DNA of 44,603 nucleotides from a virus: positions 1-44,603 of the IMG/VR virus record IMGVR_UViG_3300017963_000103; one strand, 5' to 3'. The position numbers were made by a program, and so were the translations under genes. The notes below the pieces were generated by a model. The model was not told the DNA's origin. It did not search any database and saw only the letters and a program-made list of their open reading frames with translations. How positions within the stretch are numbered: position 1 is the stretch's first letter; each line of letters opens with the position of its first letter. Below, in pieces: positions 17,215-24,946 of this stretch.

Positions 17215-18555
17215 TTAATAACCACCGTATTTACTTCTCCCTTCGGTATAGTTATCCCTATATTCGTTATACTCGTTTTCTGTACTGTTGTAAATAGTAA
17301 ACATTATTGTACATAAATATTGTAGAGCATCGTGTATGTGTGAAAACTTGTTCTTTTTTGGTTCCGGGTGATAATACCCTGTTTTCCCGATCTCCGGAAA
17401 GTGATAACCACCCTCAAAGCCAGCGATAGTTACAGCGCAATCTATATCAATCTGCATTGCTGCAACACCCTTGTATATTCTTGTTAACCTACCCGTTACA
17501 GACTCACGCCTTACCTTGAATGTTTGTATTCCATCTTCTAATATCAAACCAAGCTCCTCACGCATATACATTGCAGGTGATTTTTTTTGACTGTCTCTGA
17601 TTCTTCCGCCTGGATCTCCAATGTCTCTAAATTCAGCCTGACCAAATTCGTCTTCACACCATCTAAGGACTTCCATACTAAAGTCTATTATACCAATATC
17701 TTCACCGCAAAACTCTTTTAAAACGTACAAAACACCGCTTGTATTTATGTAGCAAACGATACATGCAGGAGATAGCCCGGTATTATCCCAACCTCTTATA
17801 ATTTCACGCCCGGCCTTCACCCCTTCTTTTGCGAATGGTAAAAGTTTCTGGTCTGCAACGTGCAATTTTCTCGAAAAGTCAGGATAAACAACTTTGCCGT
17901 CAAATGCTTCATAAAAAGAGCAATAATATTCTTGATTAAAAAGTGCTATGCCTCTTGTTTCTCCGTATTCGTCTATTAACTCTTGTTTCTCTTGGTCGAG
18001 TGTTTTCTCATCAAAAACATTTGTTTCTTCTACAGTAAGCAATTCGGAGAACCAGTCCTCTCTTGTTACTGAAGCATCATAAAGCTTTTTACCGTGGTTC
18101 TCGCCTCTTGGTGTGTAAATAAAGAAGGCCCACCCACCATTCTCAGCAAGTATCGGCCTCAAATAAGCCCAGGCTTTAGGGTCGGCAACTGCAAACTCTG
18201 AGAATATCAAGCCATATGGTGGTGTTCCGATAAGACTATTATAATTATCTGAGCCTACAACCTGCCACGTAGAACCATTAATAAATGTTATAGCCATTTC
18301 CTGATTTCGTGTTCTGCTTCTTATTGCGTGTGGGAATGCTTCATCTATTCTTAACAATCCGGTGTGAGGGTTTACGGCTTCCCAAATAGCTTTCCTTGCT
18401 TGTGTTGCCTCCGGTAGCATGTGCCAGTACATAGCTGGCTTTTGCATTGCTGCTGTTGCTGCGTAGTGCAGGCAAAGGTCGTCTTTTCCTGCTCTACGAT
18501 GCCAAACAGCTACGCCACGCTTGCCGCCTTGCTCCATGTATTTCCATAGGGGCAT
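17215..18555 (-). CDS. Terminase large subunit
   Basis: 446 aa from the ATG at 18555. Walker A-type HRRAGKD at residues 19-25, Walker B LIFSE at 116-120, coupling motif STP-like IYTPRGENHG at 147-155. The nuclease half has RGWDNTGLSPA, DIGDPGGR and HIHDALQYL, giving the acidic residues of the RNase H-like fold. This ATG lies after the adenine-binding Q motif: the coding frame continues upstream as NNWKPRDYQ to codon 18604-18606, right after the TGA of the 65-aa gene. The true start is therefore probably the ATT at 18603, another non-standard codon, or a readthrough product. It cuts and pumps DNA into the head. Confidence 0.85.
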   Translation of the reverse strand: MPLWKYMEQGGKRGVAVWHRRAGKDDLCLHYAATAAMQKPAMYWHMLPEATQARKAIWEAVNPHTGLLRIDEAFPHAIRSRTRNQEMAITFINGSTWQVVGSDNYNSLIGTPPYGLIFSEFAVADPKAWAYLRPILAENGGWAFFIYTPRGENHGKKLYDASVTREDWFSELLTVEETNVFDEKTLDQEKQELIDEYGETRGIALFNQEYYCSFYEAFDGKVVYPDFSRKLHVADQKLLPFAKEGVKAGREIIRGWDNTGLSPACIVCYINTSGVLYVLKEFCGEDIGIIDFSMEVLRWCEDEFGQAEFRDIGDPGGRIRDSQKKSPAMYMREELGLILEDGIQTFKVRRESVTGRLTRIYKGVAAMQIDIDCAVTIAGFEGGYHFPEIGKTGYYHPEPKKNKFSHIHDALQYLCTIMFTIYNSTENEYNEYRDNYTEGRSKYGGY

Positions 18556-18606
18556 TTGGTAGTCTCGTGGCTTCCAGTTATTTGGGAGTGTTATGTCGAT
18601 AATTAA

Positions 18607-18804
18607 TCACCAATTAGGGTTTTTATTACAACATCCACAACGGTTGTAATTCTTTTCATATTCAAGTTGTTGTTCTAATCTCTTTACCCTTCGCCTTAAA
18701 TGGTCGGCTTCGGTCGCGTTCTCTTGAAACTTTAATTCATCTTGCCACCACTTTTTTATTCCAGGCCATAATACTTTTGCTGTTCCTGTTTTTATAACCC
18801 CCAT
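18607..18804 (-). CDS. 65-aa protein with capsid N-arm mimic and coiled coil
   Basis: 65 aa with a strong AGGAGG ribosome site. Residues 1-22 read M-VI-TG---K-LWPGI--WW, nearly the same as the N-arm of the major capsid protein of this phage (about 13 identities in 24). It continues with an ETDHLRRRVKRLEQQLE-type coiled coil and ends in a Cys-rich tail (CGCCNKN). The TGA stop at 18607-18609 is in frame with the terminase coding sequence downstream. No known function; it could be an assembly modulator that competes with or docks on capsid subunits. Confidence 0.7.
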   Translation of the reverse strand: MGVIKTGTAKVLWPGIKKWWQDELKFQENATEADHLRRRVKRLEQQLEYEKNYNRCGCCNKNPNW

Positions 18805-18890
18805 TTATACCTCCTACTATTTAAGTCTCCACCCCGTGAGAGAGTGAGATTAAGCTACTGTTATTTATGTAAATATGAAATCAGCTGTTT

Positions 18891-19076
18891 TTATGCTTTT
18901 GCGCTACCAAAGGCTCCAACCCAATCTTCTTTTTGCGCTCTACCAGTAAACTTGTCTTTATGTACTACAAACTTAATAGTCGAGCCGTTCTTTAGTATCC
19001 ACTCTTCGCCTTGTTCCTCTTTTTCGTTAAGGATATCAGCAAGGCATCTCAACGACTTCTCATTAAATTCTTTCAT
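18891..19076 (-). CDS. Hypothetical protein between terminase subunits
   Basis: 61 aa, charged, with KNGSTIKFVVHKDKFTGRAQKEDWVGAFG in its second half, which looks like a small beta hairpin region. The ATG at 19076 overlaps the small terminase stop (ATGA) and has an AGGAGG site. It is transcribed between the small terminase and the capsid-arm mimic. Function unknown. Confidence 0.6.
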   Translation of the reverse strand: MKEFNEKSLRCLADILNEKEEQGEEWILKNGSTIKFVVHKDKFTGRAQKEDWVGAFGSAKA

Positions 19077-19435
19077 TTCTCCTCCTGCTCTGAATATCTG
19101 ACAATATTTACATTAACGCCTCCTGATTGTTCAAGCTCTTGTTTATCCTTCCATTCAAAGTTATTTTTCAGGTTGAATATAACGCCTGTAACCGTGTTTC
19201 CAAACAGCTTTTGTTCGAGATACGCCTCTATATATGCCTTAGCTCTTTTTATTGTGGGGAAAAACTCGCCTCTTGATTGATAGTTTGTTATAGTTTTTCT
19301 GTCTACGTCAAGGAAGTACGCAAGCCCTGAAACCGTTGGGTGCTCTTTCTCTTCTTTGCATTCCTCAAAGTATAAATGGCACATACCGTCAAGGTCTAAG
19401 CAGTTGTTAAATTTTAATGGCCTACCCCCTGCCAT
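19073..19435 (-). CDS. Terminase small subunit
   Basis: 120 aa. It starts AGGRPLKF, then a helix-turn-helix region PTVSGLAYFLDVDRKTITNYQ (residues about 35-55), then FFPTIKRAKAYIEAYLEQKLFG and TGVIFNLKNNFEWKDKQE. This pattern is characteristic of small terminases that recognise the packaging site. It precedes the large subunit by two small genes. An AGGAGG ribosome site is visible before the ATG at 19435. Confidence 0.8.
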   Translation of the reverse strand: MAGGRPLKFNNCLDLDGMCHLYFEECKEEKEHPTVSGLAYFLDVDRKTITNYQSRGEFFPTIKRAKAYIEAYLEQKLFGNTVTGVIFNLKNNFEWKDKQELEQSGGVNVNIVRYSEQEEK

Positions 19436-19444
19436 AAGTACCTC

Positions 19445-19609
19445 CTACTCTTCGAAGTCTACCTCTTCCATAAAATAATTATATTCCTTGCCTTTGTTTT
19501 TATCTGCGTGTTTTTCTATATTTTTTAGCGCTACTTTTTCGTTAGGGCATACACATATAACTCCCCTTTGCGCTGTAGCGACAACAAACACTGTTTTATC
19601 TTCGCCCAT
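19445..19609 (-). CDS. Hypothetical 54-aa protein
   Basis: Reads MGEDKTVFVVATAQRGVICV then an acidic tail ending in MEEVDFEE. One Cys pair (CVC) at residues 19-21. A GAGAGA sequence precedes the ATG at 19609. It sits directly upstream of the small terminase. The acidic end could suggest a protein-binding tail, but no family is recognised. Confidence 0.5.
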   Translation of the reverse strand: MGEDKTVFVVATAQRGVICVCPNEKVALKNIEKHADKNKGKEYNYFMEEVDFEE

Positions 19610-19632
19610 TTTTCTCTCATACTGTGTTAATG

Positions 19633-19974
19633 CTATTTACTGCAAGGTGCTACAAAAACTGATAGATTAGGCGTTCCCGCTGATGCTTTAGCCCAAAAGA
19701 CAGTTCCGCTTCCGTTATCTCTGCGACATTGCAAAGAGAGTGTTCCTGGTGCTGGCACTGTGAGGGGTGTTGTTCCTGCCGCATCGTCTGAGAATACCCA
19801 CGCTGTAGCGTCCGATGTTGTAACAGCTATATCTCTTCCGTTGTGGCTTGCGTCTATAGTAATAGCTGTGAATGTTGATGTATTAAGCGCTATAGACTTA
19901 GCATCAGGGTTTGGGCCTGCGTATGCTATCCCGACAAGTAGCGCTACCGCTAAAACAATAATTATTTTCTTCAT
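19633..19974 (-). CDS. Sec-exported beta-rich protein
   Basis: 113 aa. Residues 1-19 form a clear signal peptide: KK, a hydrophobic core, then AYA before Gly-20. The mature part is a short beta-rich, Thr/Ala-rich domain with two cysteines (residues about 83 and 111) that could form a disulfide in the periplasm. It overlaps the preceding holin-like gene (ATGA). It is the last of four exported proteins in a row. Role unknown: virion-like decoration, adhesin or superinfection factor. Confidence 0.6.
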   Translation of the reverse strand: MKKIIIVLAVALLVGIAYAGPNPDAKSIALNTSTFTAITIDASHNGRDIAVTTSDATAWVFSDDAAGTTPLTVPAPGTLSLQCRRDNGSGTVFWAKASAGTPNLSVFVAPCSK

Positions 19975-20114
19975 GGTTTCTCCTTTTTCAACTCTTGAAT
20001 TATTTCTAACATCTTAATAGTTACCTTGTGTTGATTCCACATTATATACCCAATCCCTAACAGTGCAGGGTATTGAAATAGTTTGTCTATTAGTTCTGGT
20101 GTTACATTGTCCAT
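19971..20114 (-). CDS. 47-aa holin-like peptide
   Basis: Reads MDNVTPELIDKLFQYPALLG, a short hydrophobic segment (LLGIGYIMW), then a basic helix with LEIIQELKKEKP. The layout of acidic N-terminus, one short membrane segment and a charged coiled C-terminus resembles BhlA/UviB-type minimal holins. GGAGGATAA precedes the ATG at 20114, and that ribosome site contains the stop of the upstream gene. The membrane segment is short, so the holin call is tentative. Confidence 0.5.
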   Translation of the reverse strand: MDNVTPELIDKLFQYPALLGIGYIMWNQHKVTIKMLEIIQELKKEKP

Positions 20115-21860
20115 TTATCCTCCTATCGTTACACTCCCACTACCTCCACAAGTTACTTGGTTTGCTGTAGGGTCTATTGTTACACCTGTTGTTGCTGCAC
20201 CCTCTACCCATGAAGGAGTTGAGCCTGCTTCCTCATTTGTAAAATATGTTACATCAAGGCTGTTTACTCCTGCAACCCATGAGTTGTCATCTGGATTTGT
20301 GGCCCCTAAAAACTCCGGTATAGTTACGCCAGATAAGTAAGGATGGTTCCCCCCGGTCCCTCCGTTAGCAATTGTTGTCGAGCCTGTACTATGTGCACCT
20401 CTGGTTGTCAATCCGTCTACTTCATAAAGATTGTCGCTCCCTTCCGATGTTGCTTTTGATACATTTCCTGTATGATTCGTCCATGCTATGTCAAGCGCTT
20501 CGGCTGTGAAATTGCCATATAAAGCCCCTGTTATAGCTATCGCAATTTGGTAATGTGTTGTTGTAACTGGCCGATATGAGTAGTTATTTGTGATATACCA
20601 ATCACTGTAAAAAACACCGGTTTCAGAGGATGAACAAACAGTGGCATAGTCAACACCGTCTGATTCCTGACCTGCTATATCTACAGTATCAGACAAATCA
20701 AAGACGTTATTTATAATATGCTCCGCTGCTGTAAATGTTCCGTTGTTTGGTTGTCTCTGACTGTACACCGCACCACCAGCAAATGTGTTATTATAAATTG
20801 TTATAAATAAACGGTGATAATAATTATAGTCTCCATTTGTAACGTGTACGGCGTCAAATATATTTTGATAAAGCTGTAAATAGTCTTGTTTTAATATTAA
20901 TGAGCTTCCCGTACCAGTAAATATATTATGATGAATTTTATCTCCCCAATCTTCTCGAGTGTCAGGGCCTGATCCGTCTATGTCTGTGAAGATAGTTGAG
21001 ACTTTATATTTTATAGGATGTTCTGTTATTGTCGAGCCATTAGACCCGGCTATTCTATTATATCTGATTTCATTTCTTGCGACAGTATCAAGAGGGTTGT
21101 CGCAGTACCCGTCCGCACCGTCACTCTCTGCACAGTATGGATAAGGATTTAGGTATATATGTTCCCCGTTATTTCCGGCTGAACCATTGTGGTAGAAATA
21201 ATTATATTCAACAACACTGTCTCTCATCCTCGTTCCATTTAGACCTGTGGGATTGTTATAATTATTAGCATTCCAGTTATCATAGATGTGGCAGTACCTA
21301 ACTATGTGCGGCCCTGCTGTTAAGAAAAGCCCTGCTGGCGCGCCCTTTTCGCCTGCTCCGCCACCTCCGGTAATTCCCAACCTTTCAAACTTCCAATAAG
21401 CCAACTCTGTTGTTCCACCTCTTGAAAAAGCTATTTTACCAATAACCGCACCAGATGCGATGTCACCCTCGCCGTCAATAATGGCCCACTCACCCGGATA
21501 GGATGTTAATGTATTATAGTTCCCCTCAGTCCACGCACTTCCGTTTTTTGTGTTTGGTATTTCGATAGCAGGAAGGTTAACATTTCCCCCACTTGAGTCC
21601 TCTGTATAAGTACCTCCACGAATATAAATCGTATCCCCTGCCGACATGGCAGTAATAGAATTTTGTATAGAGCTATATACATAATCTGAACCACCTGTGC
21701 ATGAACCATCACCACTATCACCTGTCGGGTTATATGTGGAAATGCCATTTGTGCAATCAAGGCTATTTGTTGAAGAAGTATTATGCACATAACGATCTGT
21801 CGCAAAAAGGACTTGTGGAACAAGCAACAAAAATAATAATATCTTAAATAATTTGACCAT
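20115..21860 (-). CDS. Exported right-handed beta-helix protein
   Basis: 581 aa from the ATG at 21860 (AGGGGA site); an in-frame codon nine residues upstream would spoil the signal peptide. Residues 1-20 are a signal peptide ending LFA before Thr. The mature protein opens DRYVHNTSSTN, then GDTIYIRGGTY, the usual start of a pectate-lyase-like beta-helix, followed by repeated turns (HIVRYCHIYDN, DSVVEYNYFYHN, RNEIRYNRI, KIHHNIFTG, YNNTFAGG, INNVFD). Several Cys are present, fitting a periplasmic or extracellular protein. It could degrade or bind polysaccharide. The C-terminal 100 residues are Thr/Ser/Gly-rich. Confidence 0.65.
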   Translation of the reverse strand: MVKLFKILLFLLLVPQVLFATDRYVHNTSSTNSLDCTNGISTYNPTGDSGDGSCTGGSDYVYSSIQNSITAMSAGDTIYIRGGTYTEDSSGGNVNLPAIEIPNTKNGSAWTEGNYNTLTSYPGEWAIIDGEGDIASGAVIGKIAFSRGGTTELAYWKFERLGITGGGGAGEKGAPAGLFLTAGPHIVRYCHIYDNWNANNYNNPTGLNGTRMRDSVVEYNYFYHNGSAGNNGEHIYLNPYPYCAESDGADGYCDNPLDTVARNEIRYNRIAGSNGSTITEHPIKYKVSTIFTDIDGSGPDTREDWGDKIHHNIFTGTGSSLILKQDYLQLYQNIFDAVHVTNGDYNYYHRLFITIYNNTFAGGAVYSQRQPNNGTFTAAEHIINNVFDLSDTVDIAGQESDGVDYATVCSSSETGVFYSDWYITNNYSYRPVTTTHYQIAIAITGALYGNFTAEALDIAWTNHTGNVSKATSEGSDNLYEVDGLTTRGAHSTGSTTIANGGTGGNHPYLSGVTIPEFLGATNPDDNSWVAGVNSLDVTYFTNEEAGSTPSWVEGAATTGVTIDPTANQVTCGGSGSVTIGG

Positions 21861-21867
21861 AAATCCC

Positions 21868-22449
21868 CTATGGTGTATCATCAGCATAAATTATACCTAC
21901 ATACCCACCCACTCCTGCTACTCCGCCAGAAGGGTCGACGGTTGAGGGCATAGTGTCACCTATTGTCATACTTACTTTTCTTCTGTAAGCTACGCTCGAT
22001 GAGTCTGAAAAATATAAACGAAAATCGGTCAAATCATTAGAGCCTACTACAATCAGGTATCCGGTTGAATTAGAAATACTGTAAGATGAGTCAAACGAAA
22101 TAGCCAATGTTTGTGCACCAGTTGTTACTGCTGTTAAATCTCCCTCCGCATGTTTTGTATTACCATCAGAGGAGTACAAACCTATATTTATATTTCCACT
22201 TCCTTGAGGGTCAACACGCATAGTAATTCCTGTTACTGTACCACCTGATGTAGACGTAAATGGAAAAATAATTCCCTCGTTCGCATTATCAACACTGTCA
22301 AACGCCACTTCGTTAGTATTATCACTATTGCCAACAAAGCCCCCTGAAGCCACGCTCTCAACCTTCGAATACCCAATAATAATAGCATTGGAGTTTATAG
22401 GAATAGACAATGCAAAGAGTATAATTAATAGCCTGCTTATATTTTCCAT
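21868..22449 (-). CDS. Sec-exported jelly-roll-like protein
   Basis: 193 aa. The signal peptide covers residues 1-22 (hydrophobic core LLIILFALSIPI, cleavage after SNA). The mature part is beta-rich with GGTVTGITMRVDPQGSG, INIGLYSSDGNT and TGYLIVVGSND, the style of carbohydrate-binding or fibre-tip modules. The ATG at 22449 overlaps the stop of the preceding exported fibre-like gene. Role unknown. Confidence 0.6.
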   Translation of the reverse strand: MENISRLLIILFALSIPINSNAIIIGYSKVESVASGGFVGNSDNTNEVAFDSVDNANEGIIFPFTSTSGGTVTGITMRVDPQGSGNINIGLYSSDGNTKHAEGDLTAVTTGAQTLAISFDSSYSISNSTGYLIVVGSNDLTDFRLYFSDSSSVAYRRKVSMTIGDTMPSTVDPSGGVAGVGGYVGIIYADDTP

Positions 22450-23477
22450 TATTTATCAACCTTTAATGAAATTGTAAGAAATTCAATAGTAGAGGCTGAG
22501 TCTACGTTATAGCCAATAATTGAGCCTCTTGCTAAACTTGTTGTCCACCCTGTTAATGTTGAGTCTTGAGAGTCTGTATCTGTTGTTATTGTTGGGACTG
22601 CTGAAGCTGTGATACTGTCTGCGTCTGTTGGTGGATAGTTCGCATATGTATCAACCCAAATGTCAACAACCGCACTGCCTGATTGATCCGCTAACATAGT
22701 CACTGAATCAATAGTACACGCCCAAGGAATTTCAATATAACCTTTTGTTCCTGTCGTAATGACTGAGCCACCTCCGTCAATTACAAACTCTATAGCGTCA
22801 TATTTTGCATCGGCGTTTAACATGCTGTTTTCTACTGCTCCGGCTGCGATCGTTACAGCACCTAACTCTGACATAGTAACATCACCCGATAAAACAAGAG
22901 GAACCCATAAATCAGAGGTAGCATTGTATATTATTATCTGTCCGTCTGTAGCTGGTAGCGTCCTGTATTGAAGGAAATAATCTTGACTCGCTCCGTTTCC
23001 TACGCCGAAAACGTTCCCTGCTAATCCTGCGGGGCTTGTGATGTATCGTAAATGACCATCTGTTGTAGAGCCTGAACCTGCTGTAAAATTAAGATTACCC
23101 ATGCTTGCAGTTGCCCCGGTCAAATCTACAGCACCCGTAAATGTTTTATCACCTGTGACTGTCTGCGTACCCGATAGCGTAAACACATTTGCTATTGCTA
23201 TCAAAGAGTCTTTGATTAACTTGCCAGTAGTCGTGTCAAACCCTACAAGGTTGCTGTCAACTGCTGAAGATGGGCCGACCACATCACCTGAAAGTGTTAG
23301 TAGGTTTGTTATTGTGATTTTCTGGTTTGCAGGTGTCCCCCCAGGGTCATCAACCAGCATAATAATATCTGTGCCGGCTGGTGTTGTGTTTTCAGGCAAG
23401 GCCGTTGTTTTTGTGTCTGCTGCGTAAGTTGTTGCACTAATAATTAAACTAAGCGCAATTAATAATAATATTCTCAT
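22449..23477 (-). CDS. Fibre-like protein with signal peptide
   Basis: 342 aa. A signal peptide (residues 1-19, cleavage after TYA) is followed by KTTALPENTTPAGTDIIMLV and GGTPANQKITITNLL, a standard tail-fibre N-terminal module, then LSGTQTVTGDKTFTGAVDL shaft motifs. A C-terminal domain contains IEIPWACTIDSVTMLADQSG and the ending EFLTISLKVDK, seen in phage fibre tips. Virion fibres normally have no export signal, so the combination is unusual. It is co-transcribed with two more exported beta-rich proteins. Confidence 0.65.
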   Translation of the reverse strand: MRILLLIALSLIISATTYAADTKTTALPENTTPAGTDIIMLVDDPGGTPANQKITITNLLTLSGDVVGPSSAVDSNLVGFDTTTGKLIKDSLIAIANVFTLSGTQTVTGDKTFTGAVDLTGATASMGNLNFTAGSGSTTDGHLRYITSPAGLAGNVFGVGNGASQDYFLQYRTLPATDGQIIIYNATSDLWVPLVLSGDVTMSELGAVTIAAGAVENSMLNADAKYDAIEFVIDGGGSVITTGTKGYIEIPWACTIDSVTMLADQSGSAVVDIWVDTYANYPPTDADSITASAVPTITTDTDSQDSTLTGWTTSLARGSIIGYNVDSASTIEFLTISLKVDK

Positions 23478-23483
23478 GTTCTT

Positions 23484-23720
23484 TTACTCCAATAATAATT
23501 TATCGTCATTTTCTAATAATAGATAATCGTCATTTTCTAATAATAAAGCGTCTGTGCTTGGTGTTGGTGGTGTGTATTCTCCACCCTGGTTAACACTTAT
23601 ACTCGGCTGTCCAACGCTTAAACCCTGATTGACACGAACGCCTGATTTCCCTATACTAAGGCAATACGCCATAGCTGCCGTTATCAAAATAAAACATAAA
23701 ACTATTATTAAATACCTCAT
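23484..23720 (-). CDS. Membrane-anchored peptide with LLLENDD repeats
   Basis: 78 aa from the ATG at 23720 (AAGGGA site inside the upstream stop region). Residues 3-19 are a membrane segment or uncleaved signal. A middle part repeats VNQG twice (30-33, 43-46). The C-terminus repeats LLLENDD in a 24-nt DNA repeat (two full units plus a third LLLE). Similar LLLEN repeats end various phage-coded proteins. It precedes the exported fibre genes. Function unknown. Confidence 0.55.
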   Translation of the reverse strand: MRYLIIVLCFILITAAMAYCLSIGKSGVRVNQGLSVGQPSISVNQGGEYTPPTPSTDALLLENDDYLLLENDDKLLLE

Positions 23721-23721
23721 A

Positions 23722-24006
23722 TTATCCCTTAATTGACGCATAAACAGCCATAGCGCCAGCAAGAACCCACACCCCTGCCTTATATGTCTGACTTATTGCT
23801 GTTTTTATAAAGTGTTGCTTGGTTTGTTCAGATTTTATGTGGGCGGTGTATAATATGTTTATCTTCTCTGTGTTTTTCTTGCAGTCTAAGTTGCTCACGG
23901 TTGTTTGTATGTCGTCAACCTTCTCGATTAAATGATCAAGTTTCTCTTCTTGCCGCACTTGCGCTTTAGCTGCTTCGATTCTCCGGTCAATTTGCGCTTC
24001 GTCCAT
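23722..24006 (-). CDS. XhlA-like membrane protein (lysis accessory)
   Basis: 94 aa. A charged coiled-coil N-terminus (residues 5-45), then a basic region, then a single C-terminal membrane helix (VWVLAGAMAVYASI, residues 75-92). This arrangement matches haemolysin XhlA-type phage proteins that act with holin and endolysin. It lies with the lipase and lipoprotein genes, fitting a lysis role. Confidence 0.5.
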   Translation of the reverse strand: MDEAQIDRRIEAAKAQVRQEEKLDHLIEKVDDIQTTVSNLDCKKNTEKINILYTAHIKSEQTKQHFIKTAISQTYKAGVWVLAGAMAVYASIKG

Positions 24007-24008
24007 GA

Positions 24009-24194
24009 TTATTCCTTATCGGTTACAGTTATTATTGAGCCATCTTCAAGAGTATGTGTTCCAGTCACAGAGACTTGATCTTCTGAAAGCTCAACAGTAA
24101 TGCCTTTTTCTGGATTTGTGTAAACGATTTTTTTACCTTTGAAACAACCTGATACGGCAAGACATACAAACAAAATAAATATAGCTTTCTTCAT
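24009..24194 (-). CDS. Small lipoprotein
   Basis: 61 aa. A type II signal peptide with lipobox VSGC (Cys-17) gives a mature lipoprotein of about 45 aa rich in Val, Thr, Ser and acidic residues. Neighbours are the lipase and the XhlA-like gene. It might be an outer-membrane spanin-like or a superinfection-exclusion lipoprotein; it lacks the proline-rich body usual in Rz1 proteins, so I cannot decide. Confidence 0.6.
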   Translation of the reverse strand: MKKAIFILFVCLAVSGCFKGKKIVYTNPEKGITVELSEDQVSVTGTHTLEDGSIITVTDKE

Positions 24195-24248
24195 AGCAAT
24201 TCCCCCGTTTTATTTATAACTAATTAAACTTTATATCTTTTTTAATAC

Positions 24249-24824
24249 TTAGTCAAACATATTATTAACAAACTCGACCCAATGTTTCATAACGTGATCG
24301 CTTATAGAAAACAACAAATGATCTTCTCTCGCCTTAAATACTCGGCATTTTGGATGCGTAAATGATATAAAAGCAAGTTTTGAAACCAGGTCATCAGGAT
24401 CTATAAAAATTGTAGTGTTACTCATCTTTAGTTTAGCCCAATGACGTAACGACCGGGCCGGAGCAAATGCAACACAATAATCCGCACCGAATAATCTTTT
24501 AAACGCAATAGCTGTTGCACCTGCTTTGCTGTGTCCACAAACCAACAGAGGCAAATGGTCAAATCTTTTAAGCTGGTGTTTTATCTTATCGTTTATCTGA
24601 TGTGCTGCCCTATATGCAGGAAGTTTGATGTTTTGCCAGGATAACAGGTTGAAGTTTTTAAGCCAGTCAAGAGCCTCATTTGTCCCGGCAATAGCTAAGA
24701 CCTGAAACCTACGCCCGTTAATTGTTGTAATGAAGTGATGAAACTCTGTCGTTCCTAAATCTGTGTTGTGAATGTAGACATCATTACATGCGTCAACCGC
24801 TACTTTGTAGATGTGTTTGTTCAA
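24249..24824 (-). CDS. Class-3-lipase-like alpha/beta hydrolase
   Basis: 191 aa, starting at TTG 24824, which overlaps the stop of the small upstream ORF. Residues 44-58 (AIAGTNEALDWLKNFN) resemble the oxyanion strand of class 3 lipases (the F-GT--W-DW pattern), and residues 97-102 (GHSKAG) give the nucleophile Ser-99 in a GxSxA variant of the usual elbow. Candidate acids are D142/D144/D145 (IDPDD) and candidate histidines H177/H181. It has no signal peptide. Located at the head of the late operon with lysis-like genes, it may attack membrane or envelope lipids at lysis. Confidence 0.6.
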   Translation of the reverse strand: MNKHIYKVAVDACNDVYIHNTDLGTTEFHHFITTINGRRFQVLAIAGTNEALDWLKNFNLLSWQNIKLPAYRAAHQINDKIKHQLKRFDHLPLLVCGHSKAGATAIAFKRLFGADYCVAFAPARSLRHWAKLKMSNTTIFIDPDDLVSKLAFISFTHPKCRVFKAREDHLLFSISDHVMKHWVEFVNNMFD

Positions 24825-24946
24825 AATTTAACCTCTTTTGATTTCCCGGCTCTTGCTAATTTATCTTTTCTGTATCTACGCTCCTGTATAACAACTTCAC
24901 TCAGTATTAGCTTTAATATCTCGTAAACCTTCTTAATCCGTCTCAA
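24821..24946 (-). CDS. Possible 41-aa basic peptide (TTG start)
   Basis: Reads LRRIKKVYEILKLILSEVV then a very basic tail ending KSKEVKF. It starts at TTG 24946 (GAAAGG four bases upstream) inside the end of the previous gene and its TGA overlaps the lipase TTG start. It fills the otherwise empty gap and could couple lipase translation. It may be a non-coding spacer. Confidence 0.35.
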   Translation of the reverse strand: MRRIKKVYEILKLILSEVVIQERRYRKDKLARAGKSKEVKF

